Shown one piece after another: positions 1-8,971 of a DNA stretch of 64,000 bases (the stretch's first letter is position 1; each line of letters opens with the position of its first letter). The notes below the pieces were generated by a model. The model worked only from the letters and a program-made list of their open reading frames with translations, was not told where the DNA came from and made no database searches. Origin of the DNA: Kuenenia sp039794105 (GTDB lineage: Bacteria; Planctomycetota; Brocadiia; Brocadiales; Brocadiaceae); contig NZ_JBDIWA010000014.1 in the NCBI RefSeq assembly GCF_039794105.1, forward strand, positions 1-64,000, read 5' to 3'. A program made the translations under genes and the position numbers.

Positions 1-230
1 ACCACAAGAATCCTTCTGCTTGCTTCTCTTACCGTGGCAAATGCTTCCGGCAAAATATCATCCATCGTTTCGCCTTTTGACAATCTTTCCTTATATTCAT
101 CTGTTTTTTGACGTAATTCGGAATCAGTCAAAGACTTCATTTTTGGTTCAAGGGAATTTATTTGCTTTACAATTGGGTATATCTTTTTTAATACCCGATC
201 GTTCGATGTCCCGAATAATTTTGTTATCAT
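1..230 (-). CDS. secA: Preprotein translocase subunit SecA, N-terminal fragment
   Basis: SecA is the ATPase motor that drives unfolded preproteins through SecYEG. Only the first 76 codons lie in the window; the gene runs off the left edge. The translation begins MITKLFGTSNDRVLKK and continues through a PEAFATVREASRR segment, the conserved N-terminal SecA pattern just before the DEAD motor. The ATG at 230-228 is the natural start because the frame upstream lacks SecA-like sequence. Family recognition is by eye from this N-terminus; the catalytic Walker motifs are outside the window. Confidence 0.88.
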   Translation of the reverse strand, partial: MITKLFGTSNDRVLKKIYPIVKQINSLEPKMKSLTDSELRQKTDEYKERLSKGETMDDILPEAFATVREASRRILV

Positions 231-624
231 AGTTTCAAAATAATGCTAAAAAAGAATTTTTATAATTAAACAACGACAGATTTCACCTGTAATTGTTATT
301 TCGCCCCCCCTCGCTTTTATCATTTCAGGAAAAGAAATGACAAGAAATCTTCCGCTCAAGGCAGGAGGCGGAGAAATCCTTATTCCAAATCTTAAGATTT
401 CCCTCTCTGCCAGGAATGACTGTCAAAGGGGTATTTCGCGCTCCTTTGCAACCAAAGGTCATAGAAATTTCATTTTAAGCGAAGATGAATGTTTATGTCA
501 AGGCATTGTTAACAAGGCACTCAAAAAAAAAGGCTGTGGACTTCATTATCATCCGCCAGCCTTCCTCTTGTGCCCTGAAATGTGTAATCTTTTAAATCAT
601 GCTGAAAAAAATTAATACAATATA
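231..624. other. Intergenic region between fhs and secA
   Basis: A 394-base gap between two minus-strand genes. It holds a hairpin plus T-tract suited to end fhs transcription (see terminator) and presumably the secA promoter. A plus-strand open frame at 337-615 has no recognisable protein pattern and is not accepted as a gene. Confidence 0.6.
523..563 (-). terminator. Rho-independent terminator of fhs
   Basis: Read on the minus strand, GGCTG pairs with CAGCC across an interior GGA/TCC pairing and is followed by nine consecutive T. It lies 62 bases past the fhs stop codon, the expected place and strand. Confidence 0.7.
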
Positions 625-2388
625 TCAGAAAAGCCCTTTTACCTTTCCGGTTTCCACATCAACATCCACGCGGCGATACGCCGGATCGGAACACGTTCCA
701 GGCATCAGTTTAATATTCCCCGCAATAGGCACCACAAACCCTGCGCCCTTAAATGTCAGAATATCCCGGATACTCAGCCTCCAGTTCTTTGGCGCTCCCT
801 TTATATTAGGATTATCCGTGAGTGAAAGATGCGTCTTCACCATGCATGTCCCAAGCTTTGAAGTTTCAGGGTCAGCTTCCATTGCCTTTACTTTTGCTAA
901 AGCGTCCGGGCTGTAATCCACGCCGTCCGCACCATACACCTGCTCCGCAATTAACTCTATACGCGTTCTTAGCGGAGTGCTGAGTTCGTACAGAAATTTA
1001 AAATCATTCGGCTCATTGCAGGCGTCAATTACCGCATCGGCAAGTTCCACCGCACCATCGCCCCCCTTTAGCCAATGCTTTGACAACGCAACGCGCGCCC
1101 CTGCCCGCTCCGCAAGCCTCCTTACAGCATTAATCTCCGCCTCAGTGTCCGTATAAAATGCATTAATACACACTACCGGATTAATCCCCGCCTTTTTCAC
1201 AACATTAATAAGATGGACCAGGTTTTCCGTCCCTTTTTCCACCCACCCGACATTCTCCTCCTTATAGCACGGGTCCAGCGGATGTCCCGGCACCGGCACA
1301 GGCGCACCCCCATGACACTTGAGCGCCCTCACAGTAGCAACCAATACAGCAGCATTCGGTTTGCTGCCAGAAAAACGGCACTTCAGATTCCAGAATTTCT
1401 CAAATCCGATGTCCGCGCCAAATCCTGATTCGGTAACCACGTAATCCCCTAGTTTCAAAGCAATCCTATCCGCCACAATTGAAGACTGCCCGATGGCAAT
1501 ATTGGCAAAAGGACCGGCATGCACAAAGACCGGCTGACCCTCCATAGTTTGCATCAGGTTCGGATTGAGCGCCTCCACCATCCATGCCGTCATTGCGCCG
1601 TCTACTTCCAGATCAGCCGTTGTTACAGGCTTTCCTGATTTGTCATACGCCACGACGATCTTTCCCATGCGTTCACGCATGTCTTTCAGGTCTTTGGCAA
1701 CAGAGAGAATCGCCATGATTTCTGAAGAAACTGCTATGGCAAATCCGGACTCCATCATGAACCCGTCCATCTTGCCCCCTAATCCCATCACAATATGACG
1801 AAGCGACTGGGCGCAAAAATCCATGATCCATTTCATCTCAACCCTGTGGGGATCAATATTCAACCGCTTCAGGTTCTTTTTGGCAAGTGTCGCATCATCA
1901 TAATTAAATTCGTGCTGCATTCTTGAGGTAAGCGCCACCATCGCCAAATTATGCGCGTTCATTATCGCGTTAATATCACCGGTAAGCCCCAAAGAAAAAG
2001 GCGTGAGGGGAATACACTGCGAAAGACCTCCTCCGGCCGCCGACCCTTTTATGTTCATCGTAGGACCGCCGGACGGCTGCCGTATTGTACCTATAACGTT
2101 CTTACCTCTTTTCCCTAGCCCCTGCACCAATCCTATCGTGGTTGTTGATTTGCCTTCACCAAGTGGCGTAGGAGTTATGGCGGTTACATCGACAAATTTG
2201 CCGTCAGGTTTGCCTTCATATCGCGTCAATATCTTCTTGTAATCAATCTTGGCTACATAGTGACCATGAGGAAGCAGCTCTTCTTTCGCAAGACCTAATT
2301 TATCAGCTAACTCATATACAGTCTTCATCCCCTTTTCTGCTTCTTCCGCTATCTGCCAATCCGCAAATTTGGTCGGATCTAATGACAT
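625..2388 (-). CDS. fhs: Formate--tetrahydrofolate ligase
   Basis: ATP-dependent ligation of formate to tetrahydrofolate giving 10-formyl-THF, a cytoplasmic step of C1 metabolism and of the methyl branch of the Wood-Ljungdahl pathway. The 587-residue product is slightly longer than the usual ~556-560. It carries the P-loop TPTPLGEGKSTTT (about residues 72-84), the family segment QPSGGPTMNIKGSAAGGG and the C-terminal GAGFVVPIAGNIKLMPG. It stands alone, with its own promoter (2529-2556) and terminator (523-563). In anammox bacteria the enzyme is expected in CO2 fixation; here that role is inferred from the proposed host, as no other pathway gene is nearby. Confidence 0.97.
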   Translation of the reverse strand: MSLDPTKFADWQIAEEAEKGMKTVYELADKLGLAKEELLPHGHYVAKIDYKKILTRYEGKPDGKFVDVTAITPTPLGEGKSTTTIGLVQGLGKRGKNVIGTIRQPSGGPTMNIKGSAAGGGLSQCIPLTPFSLGLTGDINAIMNAHNLAMVALTSRMQHEFNYDDATLAKKNLKRLNIDPHRVEMKWIMDFCAQSLRHIVMGLGGKMDGFMMESGFAIAVSSEIMAILSVAKDLKDMRERMGKIVVAYDKSGKPVTTADLEVDGAMTAWMVEALNPNLMQTMEGQPVFVHAGPFANIAIGQSSIVADRIALKLGDYVVTESGFGADIGFEKFWNLKCRFSGSKPNAAVLVATVRALKCHGGAPVPVPGHPLDPCYKEENVGWVEKGTENLVHLINVVKKAGINPVVCINAFYTDTEAEINAVRRLAERAGARVALSKHWLKGGDGAVELADAVIDACNEPNDFKFLYELSTPLRTRIELIAEQVYGADGVDYSPDALAKVKAMEADPETSKLGTCMVKTHLSLTDNPNIKGAPKNWRLSIRDILTFKGAGFVVPIAGNIKLMPGTCSDPAYRRVDVDVETGKVKGLF

Positions 2389-2528
2389 AATATTAACGCC
2401 TCCTTTTAATGTAAATTTACCATTGGGAATATTAAAAATGTATTTTTACTATCCAAATGCAAACCTAAGTGTGCCTCTTATTGCTAAACTCTGTGGTATT
2501 CTGCTCTCAGCGGCACATAAATCGCCCA

Positions 2529-2556
2529 ATTATACTAGCAAAACTGTTAAGGTCAA
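2529..2556 (-). promoter_or_regulatory. Sigma70-like promoter for fhs
   Basis: Minus strand: TTGACC (2556-2551), 16-base spacer, perfect TATAAT (2534-2529). Predicted transcription start near 2522, about 130 bases before the fhs ATG. Confidence 0.6.
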
Positions 2557-2596
2557 GAAAAATGATTCCCGAATCAATACCTTCCTGCGAATTTTG

Positions 2597-2624
2597 TTGA
2601 CAAAAAAGTCAATAAGTGTAGAAT
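2597..2624 (+). promoter_or_regulatory. Candidate sigma70-like promoter facing the porin gene
   Basis: TTGACA (2597-2602), 16-base spacer, TAGAAT (2619-2624). It points to the porin gene but lies ~460 bases upstream of it, so the pairing is tentative. Confidence 0.35.
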
Positions 2625-3087
2625 ACTCCCCTATAAATACTACGAAGTGTTGCCGGAGCATATCAACCACTCTTAATGGCAAATATATTCCATTTTATAA
2701 AAAATGACCAATTATATACTTACTTTCCATATAAATGTATGCAAAGTTTTTTTATTTTAACCTCTTTTGTATACCTATGCCATATAAGGTTATTTTGTAA
2801 GTAGTTGTATTTATTTTTTTTGCAAAAATAAGTTTAATAATAATAAATTATTCATATATGGTGATATATTATTGCAAGGGCACTCTCTTTGCTTGCTAAT
2901 TATTTTCGCGGGACCAAGAAGTATTGTTTGGGCCTTTCATCTATTTCGTACATAATCTTATGTATTTTATGTAAAAGTTTTTTAATAGTAAAAAAGAGGA
3001 AGGGGAAAGGAGGGATATTTTACAACAATCTTACGTTTCATTAGAATTGGTTTTTAACAACCTTACAAGAATAGGAGAAAAGTAATT

Positions 3088-4356
3088 ATGATACATAAAA
3101 AGTTTTCTTTTATGCTTCCACTGCTTGCTGCAGGAGTATTTTTAGCGAGTCAAACCACTTTTGCACAGGATTTTGACAGAGAAGCATTAAAGGCAGAGTT
3201 AAAAGAGGAAATATTAGCAGAGGTAAACGAAACTGTGTGGGATTCACCCTTATTAGGTGGCCTTAAAAACGTTTCTTTGAGCGGATTTTTGGATGTGAAT
3301 TATTTTTACAGTTTCAGGAAACATAGCAATTCTCCTCAACAGGATGAACTTGCGAGTGGCTTGAACTTTATTGGTGAAAACGAAAATAATTCGCTTACCT
3401 TTGAGAGCTTTACGCTTTTTCTTGATAAAGAAGCCACAGCTGACCATCCAATAGGCTGGCAGTTGCATACGTATTTTGGTGAAAAGGCGAAAAGAATCAC
3501 TTTTTTAGGAGAAGCAACTCCCCGGGGTACGAATGATCCTGACAGAGACGATATTTTTACCGTAGCCACAGCAAATATTTCATGGATTGCGCCAATAGGT
3601 AAAGGATTAACCATTACCGCAGGTAAGATGTACACATGGATTGGATTAGAGCTGGTGGAAAACATCGGGAACCCTAATTATCAGCACGGCACGCTTTATA
3701 ACAATGCAATCCCTTTTACCCACACCGGAATTAAGGCAGGATATGATTTAACGGACAATGTGTATGCCGCACTTTATTTGGTGAACGGATGGGACTCTTT
3801 CATCGATAATAACTCAGCAAAGTCTCTCGGATGGTACCTTTCTTATACTTCACCATCAGAAAAGGCATTTGTTTCCTTAGCAGGTATTCACGGCGCTGAA
3901 GGTTGGGATCAAGAAAAGGGGCCGATTGCGAGCGATGCTCAACGAAGCAGTTCTACCGGCGGTTTGACTCAAATGTTTGACCTGGTAGCGTCATACCAGT
4001 TAACTGACAAGTTGAAGTTAATGTTCAATGCAGATTGGGGTGTTGCAGAAGATGCCGCAATGGATATTTCCAGCGGTTTGGCAACAGGTACTACCGGCCA
4101 TTGGTGGGGTGTTGCCGGATATGCTTTGTATGATTTTACTGATTGGTTTCAGGGCGTAGTAAGACACGAATACCTCGACGATACCGATGGTGTGAGATTT
4201 TTTGATACTTCAGTATGGAATACAACCGTCACTGCAAACATAAAGATGAAGGAAAATCTCTTATTCAGGCCTGAATTCAGATATATTAATTTTGCCGGTG
4301 ATGACAGCGCTGACGAAGAGGTAATTGTAGGGGCAGGTATAGAATACTTATTCTAG
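3088..4356 (+). CDS. Outer-membrane beta-barrel porin, OmpL/bbp2-like
   Basis: A 422-residue exported protein. Residues 1-26 form a signal peptide ending SQTTFA before QDFD. A short acidic helical stretch (about 28-47, KAELKEEILAEVNE) follows, then alternating amphipathic strands rich in Tyr, Trp and Gly, ending in a terminal-strand pattern GIEYLF typical of outer-membrane barrels. The segments SGFLDVNYFYSF and GWQLHTYFGEKAK resemble the bbp2 (OmpL-like porin) family. Probable role: passive solute channel in the outer membrane. Single gene, with AGGAGAAAAG as ribosome binding site and a strong terminator behind it. Substrate unknown; family assignment is by pattern only. Confidence 0.75.
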   Translation: MIHKKFSFMLPLLAAGVFLASQTTFAQDFDREALKAELKEEILAEVNETVWDSPLLGGLKNVSLSGFLDVNYFYSFRKHSNSPQQDELASGLNFIGENENNSLTFESFTLFLDKEATADHPIGWQLHTYFGEKAKRITFLGEATPRGTNDPDRDDIFTVATANISWIAPIGKGLTITAGKMYTWIGLELVENIGNPNYQHGTLYNNAIPFTHTGIKAGYDLTDNVYAALYLVNGWDSFIDNNSAKSLGWYLSYTSPSEKAFVSLAGIHGAEGWDQEKGPIASDAQRSSSTGGLTQMFDLVASYQLTDKLKLMFNADWGVAEDAAMDISSGLATGTTGHWWGVAGYALYDFTDWFQGVVRHEYLDDTDGVRFFDTSVWNTTVTANIKMKENLLFRPEFRYINFAGDDSADEEVIVGAGIEYLF

Positions 4357-4396
4357 ATCTAAAAACAAAGACATTCGATTATTGCTATTTGTAATG

Positions 4397-4435
4397 AAAA
4401 TCCCCCTGAACGCAGAGTTCAGGGGGATTTTTCTT
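4397..4435 (+). terminator. Rho-independent terminator of porin gene
   Basis: Perfect 11-bp stem (4401-4411 with 4417-4427), five-base loop GCAGA, then a T-rich run. It lies 40 bases after the porin stop. Confidence 0.92.
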
Positions 4436-4492
4436 TTGCCAGGTATTTCGTTCTTATATAGCGCAGCAAAGCTGCAACCAATAAGTACCTTA

Positions 4493-4556
4493 GCAATCTA
4501 CAATCTACAATCTACAGTCGGCAGATTGCAGATTGAGGACTGAGGACTGAGGACTG
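4493..4556. repeat. 7-bp tandem repeat array (CAATCTA / GGACTGA units)
   Basis: Left part is made of CAATCTA units, right part of GCAGATT then GAGGACT units. The halves are roughly complementary, so the array can fold into a hairpin. Same family as arrays near 13.3, 22.4, 24.4, 24.8 and 42.1 kb. Confidence 0.85.
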
Positions 4557-4619
4557 TTTTCTTGCTTGTTTGGTTCTGGCTTTTCCAGGTTCCGTGGTTG
4601 TTTCTTTTAACTGATTATG

Positions 4620-5690
4620 TTAAACAATATGTACGCTTCTTTCACCTTCAGTTACTTCGCCAATAACCGATACTGATTCACCGGCAACGTTTAGATCATT
4701 CATTATTTTTTTCACATCCAACGCAGAAACAATCAGCGCCATACCTATCCCCATATTAAAAACACGAAACATTTCCCGCTCGTTAATGTTGCCAATATCC
4801 TGCATTATTTTAAATATTGCCGGGATATCCCACCTGGCTTTGTTTATTCTCACCGAACACCCTTCCGGCAGGATTCTTGGTATATTTTCCAACAAACCGC
4901 CACCGGTGATATGCGCCATCCCCTTAATAACAGTTTTATTTTTATATTTATTTAATATTTTGAGAATTGATTTTACGTAAATCATGGTAGGCTTCAGAAT
5001 CTCCTCTCCCAGGGTTGTTTTCAACCCATATTTCCGTAAACTCCGGGAAGGCTTCATTCCCGCTTCATCAAAAAAAATCTTTCGAACAAGTGAATATCCG
5101 TTGCTGTGAATGCCGTTGGAACCTAATCCCAATACGACGTCTCCCGGTGTAATGTTTTTACCATTAATAATCTTGTCTTTTTCTACCACCCCCACAACAA
5201 AACCAGCGATGTCATATTCTCCTTTTTGGTAAAATCCCGGCATTTCAGGCGTCTCTCCCCCGATAAGCGAACATCCGGCCTGGCGGCACCCTTCAACAAT
5301 ACCATCTATAACTTCATGAAGAACTTCAGGTATGATTTTGCTGCTCGCAAGGTAATCCAGAAAAAACAAAGGCTCGGCGCCCAAAACTACAACATCATTC
5401 ACGCACATGGCAACTAAATCGATGCCAATGGTATCATGTTTCTTCATCATAAAGGCGATTTTTAATTTTGTGCCAACGCCATCGGTGGAAGAAACAAGGA
5501 CAGGTTGCCGGTATTTTTTCAACTTGGAATTCAACGCAAACAACCCACCGAATCCCCCTGGGTTCTCAATTACCCTCGCATCAAATGTCGTTTGCATTTT
5601 CGAATAGATATTCGACGTAAAACAACCTTTCGTATCAATATCAACACCGGCATCTTTATATGAAACACTCTTTTTTGTTTTTTCTTTCAT
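4620..5690 (-). CDS. purM: Phosphoribosylformylglycinamidine cyclo-ligase (AIR synthetase)
   Basis: Catalyses ATP-dependent closure of FGAM to aminoimidazole ribotide, the fifth step of purine synthesis. The product has the N-terminal SYKDAGVDIDTK, the VSSTDGVGTKLKIA segment, GGETPEMPGFY and GLGSNGIHSNGYSLVRK, all diagnostic of PurM; length 356 is normal (~345-355). I take the ATG at 5690, not the one at 5720, because it overlaps the upstream glycosyltransferase stop as ATGA and follows a GGGGAAGGA ribosome site. It is the last gene of a minus-strand run that starts with purF at 11.4 kb. Confidence 0.96.
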   Translation of the reverse strand: MKEKTKKSVSYKDAGVDIDTKGCFTSNIYSKMQTTFDARVIENPGGFGGLFALNSKLKKYRQPVLVSSTDGVGTKLKIAFMMKKHDTIGIDLVAMCVNDVVVLGAEPLFFLDYLASSKIIPEVLHEVIDGIVEGCRQAGCSLIGGETPEMPGFYQKGEYDIAGFVVGVVEKDKIINGKNITPGDVVLGLGSNGIHSNGYSLVRKIFFDEAGMKPSRSLRKYGLKTTLGEEILKPTMIYVKSILKILNKYKNKTVIKGMAHITGGGLLENIPRILPEGCSVRINKARWDIPAIFKIMQDIGNINEREMFRVFNMGIGMALIVSALDVKKIMNDLNVAGESVSVIGEVTEGERSVHIV

Positions 5691-6715
5691 AATTTTTCCT
5701 TCCCCTGTTTCCTCTTCCATGAAGGTTTCAAGGCGGATGACTTACCTTTACAATAACCAAGAAACATGCCGTACACATACGCAAATTCCCGAACAATAGG
5801 CAAGATTGCCAGTATCGGCAACGTTTTTGCCAAGCCGGTATCCCCCGTTCTTATCATAACAATTGCGCCTATCGGGACATATACTAATGTTAATGCACTC
5901 AACAATGTTCCAAAAAACAATCCGGGCACAAAGTATACCCTCATTCCGCAGGGTATCGTTGCCAAAAATACAATAAGGCTCACAAAAAACGCCATAAATA
6001 CGGCGGGACGTATCCATAATTTCAGTCTGAAAGGCATGTGCTGACGGAATTTCAATCCCATTGCATATCCCCAGTAAAACTTCCTCATCCATATGCCTTC
6101 CCATGTATCAGGATATTGTGTATATACAACATTCTCCGGATCATAAATGACCTTGCCGGTTTTATCCAGCTTCCATCCTAATTCGGAATCTTCGCTCCAC
6201 CATGCGCTTTCATTAAATCCGCCCAAATCCAGTAGGATGTCTTTGCGTATCGCAGAGTTTACGCCGGATACTTTATTCGGAATGAACGATTTTCTGAATG
6301 TGCCGTTCAAAATCTGATCCAATACGCTTGTTGCATTTGCCAGCAGATTACCCTTGTTTTGCGCTTTATAAGCGCCTCCAACAGCAACGACCTCTTCATC
6401 TGCAAAATGACGTTCAAACAGTGCTAACCAATGGGGAGAAACATCGGTATCCGCATCGGTAGTAACGATAATCTCTCCGGTTGCCCGGGATAATCCCGAG
6501 TTCAAGGCAGCCGCCCTTCCGCCATTTTTCTCTCTTTTTATCAATATGACGCCCCTGTTGGCAAACGTTTCGACTTCTTTTACGGTATGGTCCGAAGAAG
6601 CATCGTCAATAACAATAATTTCTTTGTCGGGATAAGTCACGGAAAGAAGTGAATCAAGGCAGGTGGAAATGGATTTTTCTTCGTTATAAGCGGGTATGAG
6701 GATTGAAAATTTCAT
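5687..6715 (-). CDS. Glycosyltransferase family 2, membrane-associated
   Basis: Transfers a sugar from a nucleotide-sugar donor; acceptor unknown. The 342-residue protein opens with the GT-A fold pattern FSILIPAYNEEKSISTCLDS, DDASSDHTV (about 37-45) and a TTDADTDV DxD motif (about 89-96). Residues ~210-310 hold several hydrophobic segments, so the C-terminal part is membrane-embedded, like ICA/poly-GlcNAc synthase-type enzymes. Its stop overlaps the purM start (ATGA) and its start lies two bases after the radical SAM stop, so the three genes are probably translated from one message. No purine role is evident. Confidence 0.85.
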   Translation of the reverse strand: MKFSILIPAYNEEKSISTCLDSLLSVTYPDKEIIVIDDASSDHTVKEVETFANRGVILIKREKNGGRAAALNSGLSRATGEIIVTTDADTDVSPHWLALFERHFADEEVVAVGGAYKAQNKGNLLANATSVLDQILNGTFRKSFIPNKVSGVNSAIRKDILLDLGGFNESAWWSEDSELGWKLDKTGKVIYDPENVVYTQYPDTWEGIWMRKFYWGYAMGLKFRQHMPFRLKLWIRPAVFMAFFVSLIVFLATIPCGMRVYFVPGLFFGTLLSALTLVYVPIGAIVMIRTGDTGLAKTLPILAILPIVREFAYVYGMFLGYCKGKSSALKPSWKRKQGKEKL

Positions 6716-6717
6716 CG

Positions 6718-8139
6718 TTAGAAAAGCTTTCGAAACATCGCTTTCAAAGCATCAAGCGAACCGATTCTTCTGATATTTTTAAGAACAAAACGGGGGGAAA
6801 GGAAAAATGCAAAATTGGCGCTGCGCACCGCTCTTTCAAGGTCTGTTTTGCTCAGATGGGGATAGGCTATGTTGGCTTCCTTTGCCACATTCACCGGTTT
6901 ATAGTCACCATAAACAAATAAATTGTTTTCTTTCGCCGTTTTATAAAAATCAGTCCCGGGAAATGGATTTGCGATATTATACATTACCTGATCTACCTTT
7001 AACCGTTTCACTTCTTTTGTATTTTTTCTTATGGTTTCCATTGTTTCTAATGGAGAAGCCCCGAACATGATATTTATTTTTGCGGATATGCCATATTTTT
7101 TTACCAGCCGTATCGCCTCTTCATTCTTTTTAACGTCAATATCCTTTTTCACATAATCCAGTATTTCCTGGTTAAATGATTCCACGCCAAGGTCGATAAA
7201 CTTGCAATTTGCCGCAGCCATTGCCCTTACTATGGGTTCCGTCAGATGATCCGACCTTGCGGAACACCCCCATACTATGCCTAAATCTTTAATGCCCTCA
7301 CAAATTTTAATCGTCCTTTCTTCTCCCCACACGAATTGATCATCTTGCATATTCACTGCCTTATACCCCTGCGATTTCAATAAGGCAAATTCCTCAATGA
7401 TATTCTCAGGCGACCGCTTCCTTACGGGGGGTTTTTTGTCAAAGTAATGCTTGTATTCAAGTTCTCTTGAGAAGCTCAGTGAAGAAGGAACGCAGTAAAT
7501 GCAGCGGTAGGAACAACCCCGTGAAGTACAAACGGCAGTAAAAGGCCGCATCCCCAGTTTAGGGTTATAATAGACGTCCTTCTCTTCCAAAAGATGTCTT
7601 GCAGGAAAGGGAAGTTCGTCCAGATTTTCTATTGGCTCTCTGGTATTATTATGGATAATTTCATTATTGCTTCTGAAAGACACGCTTTTGATACCGTTAA
7701 TGGCTGATTTGTCCTCTAATGCCTTTACCAGTTCAAGTATCGTGTATTCCGGTTCACCCCTGACGACATAGGTATCGTCGTCCGCAACAAATTCCATCGG
7801 TCTGTCTGATGGTGCGGGGCCAAAAAATACAACCGGCATATCGCCCCTTATCTCACGGATGTCATGCAATGCCTGCATATCGGTCTTTTGTGAGAGATTG
7901 ACTGAGTAGAAGCTGTAAATATCACTCAAATCCTCCCTGAGGAACGTCCGGAATTGTTTTCGGTCCCATTTTTTAATGGTAGTTTCAATATATCGAACTT
8001 CGCAACCAGCCTTTTCCAGAACAGCGGCGGCGCTGAGCAGAAATATATTCGGGACATAATAAAGCAGGTATGCACACCCGGCAACCCGCTCCGGGATATT
8101 TCCATCGATAGATGGCGGTACGAGAAAAGTGATTTTCAT
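6718..8139 (-). CDS. B12-binding-domain radical SAM protein
   Basis: A 473-residue protein with an N-terminal cobalamin-binding-type Rossmann domain (about 1-150, starting KITFLVPPSIDGNIPE) followed by a radical SAM barrel with the cluster motif CSYRCIYC (about residues 209-216, CxxxCxxC). A C-terminal hydrophobic/basic tail follows. Such enzymes typically methylate or rearrange unactivated carbons in lipids, antibiotics or cofactors; the substrate cannot be read from sequence. It is followed after two bases by a family 2 glycosyltransferase, suggesting a shared lipid or glycan target. The cobalamin motif DxHxxG is not clearly seen, so B12 use is inferred. Confidence 0.85.
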   Translation of the reverse strand: MKITFLVPPSIDGNIPERVAGCAYLLYYVPNIFLLSAAAVLEKAGCEVRYIETTIKKWDRKQFRTFLREDLSDIYSFYSVNLSQKTDMQALHDIREIRGDMPVVFFGPAPSDRPMEFVADDDTYVVRGEPEYTILELVKALEDKSAINGIKSVSFRSNNEIIHNNTREPIENLDELPFPARHLLEEKDVYYNPKLGMRPFTAVCTSRGCSYRCIYCVPSSLSFSRELEYKHYFDKKPPVRKRSPENIIEEFALLKSQGYKAVNMQDDQFVWGEERTIKICEGIKDLGIVWGCSARSDHLTEPIVRAMAAANCKFIDLGVESFNQEILDYVKKDIDVKKNEEAIRLVKKYGISAKINIMFGASPLETMETIRKNTKEVKRLKVDQVMYNIANPFPGTDFYKTAKENNLFVYGDYKPVNVAKEANIAYPHLSKTDLERAVRSANFAFFLSPRFVLKNIRRIGSLDALKAMFRKLF

Positions 8140-8179
8140 AATGGTATTTATTAATCAAATTCAGGAATAATGGTTACCT

Positions 8180-8524
8180 TCATCTTATACAAAACAACTT
8201 CTTTAGTTTATTATTTACTTCACTCAGAAATTTGGGAGATAACTCTCCCAATTCACGTTGGCATAGTGAAGTCGTTACCGTCATTAAACGATGCAATCGC
8301 AAAGTTGAAGCCACCTTTAAACCAGTTCCACTAAAGCCTTCGTGTGATGTATCTATTATTAAATCTGTTTCGAGTAAATCTGATTGAATTCTGCTACTTA
8401 TAAATGCAAGTATCACATGAGAGTGTGAACCAATTGGATTCGTCAAACATACTGCTGGTCTTACTTTTGATGTTGAAAGATCGTCGAAAGGAAAATTAAC
8501 TAATACTACTTTACCCCTAGTCAT
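8180..8524 (-). CDS. Type II toxin, PemK/MazF family endoribonuclease
   Basis: A probable mRNA-cleaving toxin. The 114-residue frame from the ATG at 8524 starts TRGKVVLVNFPFDDLSTSKVR followed by PAVCL, the classic beta-barrel opening of PemK/MazF proteins, and has a SRIQSDLLETDLII strand typical of the fold. A longer frame from 8542 is possible, but the 8524 ATG gives the family-typical N-terminus and an 8-base overlap with the antitoxin gene. It interrupts the minus-strand run between two radical SAM genes. Confidence 0.85.
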   Translation of the reverse strand: MTRGKVVLVNFPFDDLSTSKVRPAVCLTNPIGSHSHVILAFISSRIQSDLLETDLIIDTSHEGFSGTGLKVASTLRLHRLMTVTTSLCQRELGELSPKFLSEVNNKLKKLFCIR

Positions 8525-8765
8525 GAAATGATTTTCCATCAAAAGAAGTATAAATATCCTCTTCAGGTTCTTTTAAAAAATCAAACGCATTATTCACACT
8601 TGCCAACTTGAGCCATTCCTTTTCATCTATGTCTGTTTCTTCTTGCAATAATATAATAACACGAACTTTTTGGGGACCAGCAACAGGTAATGGTTCATCT
8701 AATACAAGTTGTCTTTTTGCATTAATAGTAGCAGTTGTTTCAATAGCTTTTTCTATTTTGTCCAT
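8517..8765 (-). CDS. Antitoxin partner of MazF-type toxin
   Basis: An 82-residue protein directly upstream of and overlapping the PemK/MazF-type toxin gene. The N-terminal half (TATINAKRQLVLDEPLPV then a PQKVRVIIL strand) resembles small antitoxins of this type; the C-terminal half is acidic (EEPEED-type composition) and could wrap the toxin. Function is assigned mainly from gene order and size. It would neutralise the toxin and probably autoregulate the pair. Confidence 0.75.
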   Translation of the reverse strand: MDKIEKAIETTATINAKRQLVLDEPLPVAGPQKVRVIILLQEETDIDEKEWLKLASVNNAFDFLKEPEEDIYTSFDGKSFHD

Positions 8766-8876
8766 GATATATACTTTCCATTGTTGTAATTATCCGATAT
8801 CTTTTACTTCATAACCATGTTCTCTGAGAATTCCAGCATTCGTAAGAATTATTCGGTTTAAACTTAAAGGGATTGG

Positions 8877-8912
8877 CATCCCCCTTTGCCCCCCCACTGG
8901 GAAGGGGATTTA
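8877..8912. repeat. GC-rich dispersed repeat, family A
   Basis: A CCCC...GGGG imperfect palindrome, in the opposite orientation to the copies at 11525 and 28364. It lies in the gap between the antitoxin gene and the upstream radical SAM gene. Confidence 0.7.
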
Positions 8913-8934
8913 AAGATTTAACGAAATATGTCCC

Positions 8935-8963
8935 ATGGATTTTTCAAAAAACTAAAGTGTTAC
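8935..8963. repeat. 29-bp dispersed repeat, family E
   Basis: Contains TTTTTCAAAAAACTAAAG followed by TGTTAC. Near-identical copies occur at 19705-19732 and, inverted, at 48625-48653; shorter versions elsewhere in the window. Confidence 0.75.
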
Positions 8964-8971
8964 TAAAATTA

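Larger units (their letters stand above)
2389..3087. other. Divergent intergenic region fhs / porin
   Basis: A 699-base AT-rich gap between fhs (-) and the porin gene (+). It contains two back-to-back sigma70-like promoter candidates. The long AT-rich stretch 2700-3060 shows no gene or repeat I can recognise and would form a 5' leader of about 460 bases if the plus-strand promoter at 2597 serves the porin. Confidence 0.5.

Noticed and set aside
337..615. 92-codon open frame on the plus strand
   Set aside because: No recognisable protein pattern or good ribosome site, and it overlaps the fhs terminator hairpin.
5748..6104. 118-codon alternative frame in the GT2 gene
   Set aside because: Shifted reading of the glycosyltransferase membrane part; no independent start.
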